Notes: generated from the sequence alone by a model not told the origin. A stretch of DNA of 64,000 bases from Winslowiella arboricola (GCF_025527015.1 NZ_JAODIM010000043.1:62001-126000); one strand, 5' to 3'; positions 49,959-58,843 are shown, numbered from the stretch's first letter. Translations and numbers: made by a program.

Positions 49959-50108
49959 GCGCAGCGAACGATGGTTGATCCCGTCAGGAATCAACACAAC
50001 GCTGCTGAGGAGTTTGCCGTTCCAGGCTCCTTAGTGGTTTACCCGGGTAACGGGGGATCGCTGAAAGCGCACTGCATCAGCAATGATAATAACTGGAGTA
50101 TTCAGAGT

Positions 50109-51756
50109 ATGACCAACATCACGAAAAAAAGCCTGATCGCCCTTGGGGTGATGGCAGCGTTGAGCGCCAATGGCGCGCTGGCGGCAACCTTGCCGGCAGG
50201 CGTTGAATTAGCCGCTAAACAAGAGCTGGTTAAAGGCAACGGCGCAGAACTGCAATCACTCGATCCGCACAAAATTGAAGGTGTGCCGGAATCCAACGTC
50301 AGCCGCGATCTGCTTGAAGGTTTGATTATCAGTGATGAGCAGGGCCATCCAATCCCTGGCGTGGCTGAAAGCTGGGACAATAAAGACAGCAAGGTGTGGA
50401 CATTCCACCTGCGTAAAAATGCCAAATGGTCAAACGGCGAGCCGGTGACCGCGCAAGATTTCGTCTATAGCTGGCAGCGTCTGGCCGATCCGAATACCGC
50501 ATCGCCTTATGCCAGCTATCTGCAGTATGGTCATCTGGCCAATATCGATGACATTATCGCCGGTAAGAAAAAACCCACCGAGCTGGGTGTGAAAGCGATT
50601 GATGCCAATACCCTTGAAGTGACGCTGTCTGAGCCAGTGCCTTACTTCTTCAAGCTGCTGATTCACCCGTCAATGTCGCCAGTGTATAAACCTGCGGTTG
50701 ATAAATTTGGTGAGAAGTGGACGCAGCCGGAAAACTGGGTCGGTAACGGCGCATTTAAACTGAAAGAGTGGGTGGTTAACGAACGTATCGTGCTGGAGCG
50801 TAACCCTGATTACTGGGATAACGCTGCGACCAAACTGGACAAAGTGACCTTCCTGCCAATCTCTTCTGAAGTGACCGACGTTAACCGCTATCGCAGCGGC
50901 GGCAGCGATATGACCTATAACAATATGCCGATCGAACTGTTCCAGAAGCTGAAAAAAGAGATCCCGAAAGAGGTACACGTTGACCCGTATCTCTGCACCT
51001 ACTACTACGAAATTAACAACCAGAAACCACCGTTTAACGATCCACGTGTACGTGCGGCGCTGAAACTGGGTATCGATCGTGACATTATCGTCAACAAGGT
51101 GAAAAACCAGGGCGATCTGCCGGCCTACAGCTACACCCCGCCGTATACCGATGGCATCAAGCTGACGCCACCAGAGTGGTTTAGCTGGTCACAGGAAAAA
51201 CGTAACGAAGAAGCGAAGAAACTGCTGGCAGCAGCCGGCTTTACCGCCGACAAACCGCTGACCTTTGATCTGCTGTATAACACTTCCGATCTGCATAAAA
51301 AACTGGCGATCGCCGCGGCTTCTATCTGGAAGAAAAACCTCGGGGTGAACGTTAAGTTGCAGAACCAGGAATGGAAAACCTTCCTCGATACCCGTCATCA
51401 GGGCACCTTTGATGTGGCACGTGCTGGCTGGTGTGCTGACTATAACGAACCGACCTGACTATAACGAACCGACCACCTTCCTGAACACTATGCTGTCTGA
51501 CAGCAGCAACAACACCTCACACTATAAGAGCGCGGATTACGACAAAGCGATCGCCGCTGCATTGCAGGCGCCGGACGAAGAGAAACGCAGTGAACTCTAC
51601 GCCGAAGCTGAGAAGATCCTCGATAAAGACTCGGTGATTGTACCGGTCTATTACTACGTTAATGCCCGTCTGGTGAAACAGTACGTGGGCGGTTATACCG
51701 GCAAAGATCCGCAGGATAACGTCTACGACAAAAATCTGTACATCATTAAACATTAA
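50109..51756 (+). pseudogene. oppA: oppA, canonical OppA, frameshifted by a 19-bp tandem duplication
   Basis: This copy is the closest to E. coli OppA (it starts MTNITKKSLIALGVM and ends DKNLYIIKH). Translation is intact for 449 residues up to DYNEPT, then stops at 51456-51458. At 51437-51474 an exact 19-bp unit is repeated; removing one copy restores a single 542-aa frame with the usual WCADYNEPTTFLNTMLSDSS junction. The truncated product would lack about 93 C-terminal residues of lobe I and should not bind peptide properly. It could be a recent true mutation, a reversible variant or an assembly or culture artefact. Confidence 0.92.
51437..51474. repeat. Exact 19-bp tandem duplication inside oppA
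   Basis: The unit tgactataacgaaccgacc occurs at 51437-51455 and again at 51456-51474 with no mismatch. Nineteen is not a multiple of three, so it shifts the frame and makes a stop codon. Confidence 0.98.
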
Positions 51757-51885
51757 TTTTTTTTGGGGCGGCTTGTCCGCCCATATTTAATTATATTTCC
51801 TGATTTATCAGTGGAATAGCTTACAGTGACCGGACTTTACGGTCACTGCGTTGATACTGTAGTAACAGCCAGGTAGGTACGGGCA

Positions 51886-52806
51886 ATGTTAAAGTTCATA
51901 TTACGTCGTTGTCTGGAAGCGATTCCGACGTTATTTATTCTTATCACGATTTCCTTCTTTATGATGCGTTTAGCACCGGGCAGTCCTTTCACCGGTGAGC
52001 GCACGCTGGCACCAGAAGTGATGGCCAATATTGAAGCCAAATATCACTTAAACGATCCAATCATGACGCAATATTTCAGCTATCTGAAGCAACTGGCGCA
52101 TGGTGACTTCGGTCCGTCGTTTAAATACAAAGACTATTCCGTTAACGATTTGGTCGCCGGTTCATTCCCGGTTTCCGCCAAACTTGGTGCCGCTGCGTTT
52201 ATTTTTGCGCTGGTGCTGGGTGTCAGCGCCGGGGTCATCGCTGCGCTGAATCAGAATACCAAATGGGACTATACGGTGATGGGCATCGCCATGACCGGAG
52301 TGGTGATCCCCAGTTTTGTCGTCGCGCCGCTGCTGGTGATGGTGTTCGCCATTATGCTGAAGTGGCTGCCGGGCGGTGGCTGGAACGGCGGGGCATTGAA
52401 ATTTATGATCCTGCCGATGGTGGCGCTGTCACTGGCCTATATTGCCAGTATCGCGCGTATTACCCGTGGTTCGATGATTGAAGTGCTGCACTCCAACTTT
52501 ATCCGCACCGCGCGCGCCAAAGGACTGCCGATGCACCGCATCGTGCTGCGCCATGCGCTGAAACCCGCGCTGCTGCCGGTTCTCTCTTATCTTGGTCCGG
52601 CGTTTGTCGGCATTATTACCGGTTCAATGGTGATCGAAACGATTTATGGTCTGCCGGGTATTGGCCAGCTGTTTGTTAACGGCGCGCTGAACCGCGACTA
52701 CTCGCTGGTGTTAAGTCTGACCATTCTGGTCGGTGCGTTAACCATTCTGTTTAATGCGATCGTTGACGTGCTGTATGCCGTTATCGATCCAAAAATTCGT
52801 TATTGA
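51886..52806 (+). CDS. oppB: Oligopeptide ABC transporter permease OppB
   Basis: OppB (306 aa, as in E. coli) forms with OppC the membrane channel for di- to pentapeptide and longer oligopeptide import. Six helices are predicted; the N-terminal MLKFILRRCLEAIPTLFIL and the EAA motif region (RTARAKGLPMHRIVLRHALK) that docks the ATPases are conserved. It follows oppA by 129 bp, and oppC starts 14 bp after its stop. Confidence 0.98.
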   Translation: MLKFILRRCLEAIPTLFILITISFFMMRLAPGSPFTGERTLAPEVMANIEAKYHLNDPIMTQYFSYLKQLAHGDFGPSFKYKDYSVNDLVAGSFPVSAKLGAAAFIFALVLGVSAGVIAALNQNTKWDYTVMGIAMTGVVIPSFVVAPLLVMVFAIMLKWLPGGGWNGGALKFMILPMVALSLAYIASIARITRGSMIEVLHSNFIRTARAKGLPMHRIVLRHALKPALLPVLSYLGPAFVGIITGSMVIETIYGLPGIGQLFVNGALNRDYSLVLSLTILVGALTILFNAIVDVLYAVIDPKIRY

Positions 52807-52820
52807 TTACGGGGCTCGCC

Positions 52821-53729
52821 ATGTTTGTAAGTAAGAAAAATAGCGAAGCTCTTGATACATTCAGTGAAAAGCTGGAAGTGGAAGGGCGCAGTTTATGGCA
52901 GGATGCACGCCGTCGTTTTATTCATAACCGCGCCGCATTAACCAGCCTGTTTGTGTTGCTGTTAATCGCGCTGTTTGTCATCCTGGCGCCGATCTTGTCA
53001 TCGTTCACCTACGATGATACCGACTGGGCAATGATGTCAGCGACACCGGATATGACCTCAGGTCACTATTTTGGTACCGACTCATCAGGCCGCGATCTGC
53101 TGGTGCGCGTCGCCATTGGTGGACGTATCTCGCTGATGGTCGGTATCGCCGCCGCGCTGGTGGCGGTGCTGGTCGGCACGCTTTATGGCTCGCTGGCCGG
53201 TTATCTTGGCGGTAAAACCGACTCGGTGATGATGCGTCTGCTGGAAATCCTTAACTCCTTCCCGTTTATGTTCTTTGTGATTCTGCTGGTGACCTTTTTT
53301 GGTCAGAATATCCTGCTGATCTTTGTCGCTATCGGCATGGTTTCCTGGCTGGATATGGCGCGTATTGTGCGTGGCCAGACCCTGAGCCTGAAGCGCAAAG
53401 AGTTTATCGAAGCGGCACAGGTTGGTGGTGTCTCTACCTTTAATATCGTGGTACGCCATATCGTGCCCAATGTTCTGGGTGTGGTGGTGGTGTACGCCTC
53501 GCTGCTGGTTCCCAGCATGATCCTGTTTGAATCCTTTCTTAGCTTCCTCGGTCTCGGCACTCAGGAGCCTCTGAGCAGCTGGGGCGCGTTGCTGAGCGAC
53601 GGCGCCAACTCGATGGAAGTGTCACCCTGGCTGTTGCTGTTTCCTGCGGGCTTTCTGGTTGTGACGTTGTTCTGTTTTAACTTTATTGGCGATGGTTTGC
53701 GTGACGCCCTCGACCCGAAAGATCGTTAA
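52821..53729 (+). CDS. oppC: Oligopeptide ABC transporter permease OppC
   Basis: OppC (302 aa, as in E. coli) pairs with OppB in the membrane. The conserved N-terminal cytoplasmic segment NSEALDTFSEKLEVEGRSLW, the GTDSSGRDLLVRVAIGGR motif and the EAA loop EFIEAAQVGGVSTFNIVVRH are present. I use ATG 52821 (MFVSKKNSE); the longer in-frame start at 52803 overlaps oppB. oppD follows after 11 bp. Confidence 0.97.
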   Translation: MFVSKKNSEALDTFSEKLEVEGRSLWQDARRRFIHNRAALTSLFVLLLIALFVILAPILSSFTYDDTDWAMMSATPDMTSGHYFGTDSSGRDLLVRVAIGGRISLMVGIAAALVAVLVGTLYGSLAGYLGGKTDSVMMRLLEILNSFPFMFFVILLVTFFGQNILLIFVAIGMVSWLDMARIVRGQTLSLKRKEFIEAAQVGGVSTFNIVVRHIVPNVLGVVVVYASLLVPSMILFESFLSFLGLGTQEPLSSWGALLSDGANSMEVSPWLLLFPAGFLVVTLFCFNFIGDGLRDALDPKDR

Positions 53730-53740
53730 GGAGTTTCCCG

Positions 53741-54757
53741 ATGAGTATTATTGAAACACAGCCAGCAATGGCGACCACTGCGGGAAGCGCAGCACTACTG
53801 GATGTCAAAGATCTGCGCGTCACTTTTGGGACGCCAGATGGTGATGTCACAGCGGTGAACGATCTTAACTTCAGCCTTAGCGCCGGTGAAACGCTGGGGA
53901 TTGTGGGCGAGTCCGGTTCCGGAAAATCGCAGACTGCCTTTGCCCTGATGGGGTTGCTGGCCAGCAATGGCCGCATTGGCGGTTCGGCGCTGTTTAATGG
54001 TAAAGAGATCCTTAATCTGCCGGAGAAGCAGCTTAATAAACTGCGTGCCGAGCAGATTGCGATGATTTTTCAGGATCCGATGACCTCGCTAAATCCCTAT
54101 ATGAAAGTGGGCGAGCAACTGATGGAAGTATTGCAGCTGCATAAAGGGATGAGCAGCAGCCAGGCGTTTGAAGAGTCGGTGCGTATGCTTGACGCGGTGA
54201 AGATGCCGGAAGCGCGCAAACGGATGAAGATGTATCCCCATGAGTTTTCCGGTGGCATGCGTCAGCGCGTAATGATCGCCATGGCGCTATTGTGCCGTCC
54301 GAAACTGCTGATTGCTGATGAACCGACGACCGCGCTGGATGTGACGGTTCAGGCACAGATTATGACCCTGCTGAATGAGCTGAAGCGCGAGTTTAATACC
54401 GCGATTATTATGATCACCCACGATCTTGGCGTAGTGGCCGGTATCTGTAATAAGGTGCTGGTGATGTATGCTGGTCGTACCATGGAGTATGGTCAGGCGC
54501 GCGATGTGTTCTATCAACCGGCCCATCCGTACTCCATCGGTCTGCTGAATGCGGTGCCGCGTCTGGATGCGCTTGCTACCGAGACGCTGACCACCATTCC
54601 GGGAAATCCTCCGAACCTGCTGCGTTTGCCACAGGGCTGTCCGTTCCAGCCGCGTTGTCCGCACGCAATGGATATCTGTTCCAGCGCACCGCCGCTGGAA
54701 GCCTTTGGTCAGGGGCGGTTACGTGCCTGCTTTAAGCCGGTGGAGGAGTTAGTATGA
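53741..54757 (+). CDS. oppD: Oligopeptide ABC transporter ATPase OppD
   Basis: OppD (338 aa; E. coli 337) is one of two ATPases of the oligopeptide permease. Walker A GESGSGKSQ (about residues 52-60), the ABC signature FSGGMRQRVMIA, Walker B LLIADEPTTALD and the C-terminal oligopeptide/dipeptide domain with its four-cysteine segment (GCPFQPRCPHAMDIC) are present. Its stop overlaps the oppF start by 4 bp (ATGA). Confidence 0.98.
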   Translation: MSIIETQPAMATTAGSAALLDVKDLRVTFGTPDGDVTAVNDLNFSLSAGETLGIVGESGSGKSQTAFALMGLLASNGRIGGSALFNGKEILNLPEKQLNKLRAEQIAMIFQDPMTSLNPYMKVGEQLMEVLQLHKGMSSSQAFEESVRMLDAVKMPEARKRMKMYPHEFSGGMRQRVMIAMALLCRPKLLIADEPTTALDVTVQAQIMTLLNELKREFNTAIIMITHDLGVVAGICNKVLVMYAGRTMEYGQARDVFYQPAHPYSIGLLNAVPRLDALATETLTTIPGNPPNLLRLPQGCPFQPRCPHAMDICSSAPPLEAFGQGRLRACFKPVEELV

Positions 54758-55755
54758 GCGTGGTCGCTGAGAAAAAAGTGCTGCTGGAGATCGCCGATCT
54801 TAAGGTGCATTTCGAGATTAAAGATGGCAAGCAGTGGTTCTGGCAGCCGCCGAAAACCCTGAAAGCGGTTGATGGCGTCAGCCTGCGACTGTATGAGGGG
54901 GAAACCCTCGGCGTGGTAGGTGAATCCGGCTGCGGTAAGTCGACGCTGGCGCGCGCGATTATCGGCCTGGTAAAAGCCACTGAAGGGCGCGTGGCCTGGT
55001 TAGGCCGCGATTTGCTGGGGCAGAGCGCGGAAGAGTGGCGCAAAGCGCGCAGCGATATCCAGATGATTTTCCAGGATCCACTGGCCTCGCTGAACCCACG
55101 TATGACGATCGGTGAAATTATTGCCGAGCCGCTGCGCACCTACCATCCGAAAATGGCGCGTCAGGAAGTCAAAGATAAAGTTAAAGCGATGATGCTAAAG
55201 GTCGGTTTGTTGCCGAACCTGATTAACCGTTATCCGCACGAGTTCTCCGGCGGTCAGTGTCAGCGTATTGGTATTGCACGTGCGCTGATCCTTGAGCCGA
55301 AGCTGATTATCTGTGATGAACCGGTCTCCGCGCTGGATGTGTCGATTCAGGCGCAGGTGGTCAATCTGTTGCAGAAACTGCAGCGGGAAATGGGGCTGTC
55401 ACTGATCTTTATCGCCCACGACCTGGCGGTGGTCAAGCATATCTCGGATCGTGTACTGGTGATGTATCTGGGTCATGCGGTAGAACTGGGCACCTATGAC
55501 AATGTCTACAGCAATCCACAGCACCCTTATACCAAAGCGCTGATGTCGGCAGTGCCGATTCCCGATCCCGATCTGGAAAAGCAGAAAGTGATTCAGCTGC
55601 TGGAGGGGGAGTTGCCTTCGCCGATTAATCCGCCATCCGGTTGCGTATTCCGTACCCGCTGTCCGATTGCCGGACCCGAGTGCGCGAAAACCCGGCCATT
55701 ACTGGAAGGCAGTTTCCGCCATGCGGTCTCCTGTCTGAAGGTGGATCCACTGTAA
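54754..55755 (+). CDS. oppF: Oligopeptide ABC transporter ATPase OppF
   Basis: OppF (333 aa; E. coli 334) is the second ATPase. Walker A GESGCGKST, signature FSGGQCQRIGIA, Walker B LIICDEPVSALD and the terminal cysteine-rich oligopeptide domain (GCVFRTRCPIAGPEC) are intact. Last gene of opp; the palindromic repeat R5 starts 7 bp beyond its stop. In E. coli yciU follows; here a mobile element does. Confidence 0.98.
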   Translation: MSVVAEKKVLLEIADLKVHFEIKDGKQWFWQPPKTLKAVDGVSLRLYEGETLGVVGESGCGKSTLARAIIGLVKATEGRVAWLGRDLLGQSAEEWRKARSDIQMIFQDPLASLNPRMTIGEIIAEPLRTYHPKMARQEVKDKVKAMMLKVGLLPNLINRYPHEFSGGQCQRIGIARALILEPKLIICDEPVSALDVSIQAQVVNLLQKLQREMGLSLIFIAHDLAVVKHISDRVLVMYLGHAVELGTYDNVYSNPQHPYTKALMSAVPIPDPDLEKQKVIQLLEGELPSPINPPSGCVFRTRCPIAGPECAKTRPLLEGSFRHAVSCLKVDPL

Positions 55756-55761
55756 TAAAAA

Positions 55762-55817
55762 GGGAGCCGAAAACGGCTCCCCTACAAAAAAACGTAGGGG
55801 CGGCGTTCTCGCCGCCC
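55762..55817. repeat. Intergenic palindrome block R5
   Basis: Two back-to-back hairpins: GGGAGCCG aaaa CGGCTCCC with CTAC (55762-55785) and GTAG with GGGCGGCG ttct CGCCGCCC (55794-55817). It combines the AGCCG and CGGCG module types seen at R1/R2 and R3/R4. It lies at the junction between oppF and the mobile element and may also terminate opp. Confidence 0.85.
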
Positions 55818-55958
55818 GTGACGGTTATTCACGCCAAACAATTTTTCTCCGTATTGATTAGTATTTACTCGCATTGTATAAAGCCACTAGGTGGCGTCGC
55901 GCCTGGGTTTCGTGTATTTATCTACGTATCTTAATAAGCACCTGTATGTACCTGCTTT

Positions 55959-55985
55959 GGGTACAGGATCGGGTAAAAGGGTACA
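55959..55985. promoter_or_regulatory. Short direct repeats before the integrase gene
   Basis: GGGTACA occurs at 55959-55965 and 55979-55985, and TGTACC, inverted to it, lies at 55947-55952, all within 50 bp of the int start. They could be integrase arm sites or an int promoter operator; not tested. Confidence 0.35.
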
Positions 55986-55994
55986 CGTTAAGCC

Positions 55995-57140
55995 ATGATA
56001 AACTCCAAAACTGATGCATTAAAATTCAAACCAGATGATGGTAAAAAGTTCAAAAAATCCCGCGTAAGTAATCAAGGTCTAAAGGGCCTTTACCTTGTCT
56101 GCAGAGTCACAAGTTCCGGTGCACTATCGAAAAGTTGGCGCTTCATTTCTAACGGCAGCGACTTAACTCTAGGCACTTTCCCTCGCTATTCTCTCGAAGA
56201 TGCTAGATCCTGGGCTACGGGGATGTGGCAACGTATCAACGCTGGATTCGTGCCGGACAATGCTCCTGATTTACCGAAATCTATGGACGCTCTGTTCATT
56301 GAATTCGTTAATCAACACGATGTTGCGGAAAGCACAAAAAAGACGTTGAAATCAATTTGGCGTGTTCATGTATCAAACTCTGCAATCGGTAAAGCATCTC
56401 TCACTAGTCTCAAACAACCTATGGTAGTTCACCACGCTAAACAAATGGGCATAACTGTGAGTACAGTTCGGTATTTGCAAACAGTGAAGGCAATGATGGC
56501 TTATGCGAATGTTCATTATGGTATTCAGCCAATTATCCTCCCGACTGCGGGGGTGATCTTCGGTCGGAAGAAGGCGCAGAGCGTAATCAGCCCAAAACGT
56601 TTTAATATTCTTGAAAAAAGTCAGTTTAAGGAATTATGGCGAATTTGCTCTGACAGCTGGGATCCTGTCGATCAGATTATTGCTTGGACAATGCTTACCG
56701 GGGCCAGGAAATCTGAGGCTATCGGATGCCGTTTTAGTGAAATAAAGGACGGCGTTTGGACGTTACCGGCTGAACGAACTAAAACAAAGGTTGAACGTGC
56801 AATACCTTTGACGACCCAACTTAAAAAAATACTTGAGAGGAATCGGTGGCGGCAAATTGAAGGTGAACTTGTTTTCGGGTCTGTGGGTGCCGCCACCGTC
56901 TCACAGCGTTGTGAACGTTACAGACCCGTCCTAGAAAATAACTTTACTTGTCATGACTTACGCAGAAGTTTCGCACATTTTGCAGGGCAGGCTGTTGATC
57001 CCTTCATAGCTGATTTGATGATTGGGCATGCACCTGTCGGTACAAGTAAATCATTCTCAATTTATCAGCCGGAAGCATTTAAACAGAGAGTGCGCACGGG
57101 TTGGGATGAATGGCAAAATTGGGTTGACACTAATCTTTAA
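55995..57140 (+). CDS. Tyrosine-type phage integrase
   Basis: A 381-aa site-specific recombinase. The N-terminal arm-binding domain (DUF4102-like, about 1-95) and SAM-like core domain precede the catalytic domain, where the conserved residues are all present: Arg238 (TGARKSEA), His320 and Arg323 (CHDLRRSF), His345 (IGHAPVG) and nucleophile Tyr357 (FSIYQPE). It should insert and excise the element at a site near the oppF 3' end. Composition is more AT-rich than the host genes. Confidence 0.95.
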   Translation: MINSKTDALKFKPDDGKKFKKSRVSNQGLKGLYLVCRVTSSGALSKSWRFISNGSDLTLGTFPRYSLEDARSWATGMWQRINAGFVPDNAPDLPKSMDALFIEFVNQHDVAESTKKTLKSIWRVHVSNSAIGKASLTSLKQPMVVHHAKQMGITVSTVRYLQTVKAMMAYANVHYGIQPIILPTAGVIFGRKKAQSVISPKRFNILEKSQFKELWRICSDSWDPVDQIIAWTMLTGARKSEAIGCRFSEIKDGVWTLPAERTKTKVERAIPLTTQLKKILERNRWRQIEGELVFGSVGAATVSQRCERYRPVLENNFTCHDLRRSFAHFAGQAVDPFIADLMIGHAPVGTSKSFSIYQPEAFKQRVRTGWDEWQNWVDTNL

Positions 57141-57226
57141 TGGCTAAAGCTTAATTTTGCAATCTGCTAATAATGTAAAATTAACATCTGATATTATTTG
57201 ATTTTTTAAATATGGTTGACTTATTA

Positions 57227-57239
57227 ATATAGGTCAACC
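57227..57239 (+). promoter_or_regulatory. 13-mer site A upstream of the first alpA
   Basis: ATATAGGTCAACC, 85 bp before the alpA start. It is also the right arm of a dyad, GGTTGAC (57214-57220), 12 bp, GTCAACC (57233-57239). The exact 13-mer recurs at sites B and C. Confidence 0.7.
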
Positions 57240-57323
57240 CTAATTTACTATAAAAAACATGCATTTACATGATTTTTATCATTCGTTATTGTATCCCCAT
57301 CCAATACCGAGGAATACATAACT

Positions 57324-57503
57324 ATGTCAACGCCAACCCTTTTATCTTTACCTGACGTCGTTGCACGTCTTTCTGTTACACGCGATGTTTATTATAAAAC
57401 ACTGCGTCATATCCCAGGTTTTCCAAAACCTCTGAAGTTCGGAAAATCAATTCGCTTCCGTGAAGATCAACTTGCTCAGTTCATTAAAAATGCCACGGAG
57501 TAG
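57324..57503 (+). CDS. AlpA family transcriptional regulator
   Basis: A 59-aa DNA-binding protein of the AlpA/excisionase-like family (MerR-type helix-turn-helix; MSTPTLLSLPDVVARLS, then IPGFPKPLKFGKSIRF, the family core). In P4-like elements and phage-inducible islands AlpA proteins activate excision and replication genes. ATG 57324 follows GAGGAATACATAACT. It is 184 bp after int, with site A in the spacer. Confidence 0.85.
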   Translation: MSTPTLLSLPDVVARLSVTRDVYYKTLRHIPGFPKPLKFGKSIRFREDQLAQFIKNATE

Positions 57504-57717
57504 CGGCAGGAATATATTGAAAAGTTGATTTTCCACAAGTCAAAAATATGCCGTATAGATTCGAGAGAACATCTAAGAGTGGTATATCAAAACAATAGTA
57601 TAGCTCACCGAAGAAATGACCTTGAGTTATAAAATAGTGCCAGGAGATTGCAGGGAAGCTCTTCTATGTTAAAAGAGAGTGTCCGGGCTGTTGTGCCTGA
57701 AACCTGACGGAGCAGAA
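57504..57717. other. Spacer between alpA and the VOC gene
   Basis: 214 bp of AT-rich sequence with no supported gene or repeat; it should contain the promoter for the VOC-family gene. Confidence 0.35.
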
Positions 57718-58119
57718 ATGAGAACGCAAAAGCGATGCATGGGATACGTGGCGATCGTGGTCGACGACTACGACCGCGCGATTGAGTACTACACCGATAA
57801 GCTGGGCTTTACTCTGGTTGAGGACACGCCGCAGCCGGGTAAGCGCTGGGTTGTGGTGACGCCGAACCCGGAGAGCGACTGTAATCTTCTCCTGGCCCGC
57901 GCTTCAAACGAGCGGCAGGAGGGCTTTGTCGGGAATCAGTGCGGCGGGCGGGTATTTCTGTTCCTGCAAACCGACGACTTCTGGCGCGATTACAACGCCA
58001 TGAAAGAAAAAGGCGTCCACTTCTGCCAGGAGCCGCGCGAGGAGGAATACGGAATGGTCGTGGTGTTTGAGGACATTTACGGTAATCGCTGGGATCTCTA
58101 CCAGAACGCGCAGCCCTGA
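57718..58119 (+). CDS. VOC-family (glyoxalase-like) protein, cargo gene
   Basis: A 133-aa vicinal-oxygen-chelate fold protein: MGYVAIVVDDYDRAIEYYTD at the N-terminus and FEDIYGNRWDLYQN at the C-terminus. The first position that is usually His in metal-dependent members is Tyr here, and the final acidic ligand appears to be Asp, so it may not be a true glyoxalase. The ATG at 57718 has GGAGCAGAA before it. Its GC content is well above its flanks, suggesting a separately acquired cargo (moron) gene. Exact function unknown. Confidence 0.8.
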   Translation: MRTQKRCMGYVAIVVDDYDRAIEYYTDKLGFTLVEDTPQPGKRWVVVTPNPESDCNLLLARASNERQEGFVGNQCGGRVFLFLQTDDFWRDYNAMKEKGVHFCQEPREEEYGMVVVFEDIYGNRWDLYQNAQP

Positions 58120-58168
58120 CAAATATGCTGCTTTGCAGGACATTTAATGCCCTGACCAATAGATTAAA

Positions 58169-58188
58169 AAGGGCTAAAATTAGCCCTT
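58169..58188 (-). terminator. Terminator between VOC gene and DUF1508 gene
   Basis: Stem aagggcta/tagccctt with a 4-nt loop; on the minus strand it is followed by TTTTTAATC. Serves the minus-strand DUF1508 gene. Confidence 0.75.
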
Positions 58189-58200
58189 AGATAATTTTAA

Positions 58201-58389
58201 TCAAGTTTCATCTCGAATAACTGTGGAACTACCATTCTTTTGTACGGATGCAATGCCGTTTTGAGCGGCTTGTTTTGATGAATACATCTCGCTGGTTGCA
58301 ATCACTTCATGATTATCCGCTTTTAGAACGAAGTAATATTTCTGGTCAAACAGCGACGGTTGGCCTTTTTTGATTACGTAATATCCCAT
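58201..58389 (-). CDS. DUF1508 (YegP-type) domain protein
   Basis: A 62-aa protein with a single DUF1508 unit (YYFVLKADNHEVIATSEMYS, then KQAAQNGIASVQKNG), half the two-repeat E. coli YegP. Function is unknown; it is the only minus-strand gene seen in the element, separately transcribed, with AAGGAGATACCTC before ATG 58389 and a terminator after it. An upstream in-frame ATG at 58467 would add 26 unconserved residues. Confidence 0.85.
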   Translation of the reverse strand: MGYYVIKKGQPSLFDQKYYFVLKADNHEVIATSEMYSSKQAAQNGIASVQKNGSSTVIRDET

Positions 58390-58540
58390 GAGGTATCTCC
58401 TTATCCTGGCGCAACATGCGGCAGGTAACTCAATATTCTCTTTTACAATCAACTGATCAATATGCATTTTTTATCGATGCATGAAGTTTGATTGGTATCA
58501 CTTTTTCATCCAAGAGTAGTGTCTACACATACAACTGGAA

Positions 58541-58553
58541 ATATAGGTCAACC
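58541..58553 (+). promoter_or_regulatory. 13-mer site B upstream of the second AlpA-like gene
   Basis: The exact 13-mer ATATAGGTCAACC again, 87 bp before the start codon at 58640. The distance is almost the same as for site A. Confidence 0.7.
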
Positions 58554-58639
58554 TTATATTTATCAATAATTTATATTGATCCCTGGCTATGTAGTCGTGT
58601 ATTTTGTTACGACAGTTTCCTACAGAGAGGTATCAGGAT

Positions 58640-58828
58640 ATGGCACTACCAAAGTTAGTAAGCCTGGCAGAAGCCTGCCGGGCTTTGAGCTGCAGTCGCT
58701 GGCAGTTCTACAGTTCGCCGGCATGCTTCCCCGCACCTATTAAGGTCGGCGGCCGTATTAAATTCAGAGAGGATGAGCTGGTGGCCAAGATCGCCGAGCT
58801 GCAGGCGCAGACGGCGGCAAGCAGATGA
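58640..58828 (+). CDS. Second AlpA/excisionase-like DNA-binding protein
   Basis: A 62-aa helix-turn-helix protein (MALPKLVSLAEACRALSCSR, FPAPIKVGGRIKFREDELVAKI) related to the AlpA/Xis group but clearly different from the gene at 57324. It may act as excisionase or as regulator of the replication gene. ATG 58640 follows GAGAGGTATCAGGAT. A terminator hairpin lies 15 bp after its stop, before the replication gene. Confidence 0.8.
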   Translation: MALPKLVSLAEACRALSCSRWQFYSSPACFPAPIKVGGRIKFREDELVAKIAELQAQTAASR

Positions 58829-58843
58829 GATATCAAAAACGCG

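Noticed and set aside
48313-51756. Recent duplication of oppA as the origin of the two copies
   Set aside because: The two proteins differ at many positions and in signal peptides, so the duplication is old; only the 19-bp repeat is recent.
55762-55817. R5 as the attachment site of the island
   Set aside because: It belongs to a dispersed palindrome family found elsewhere in the host part, so it is more likely a host repeat next to the true site.
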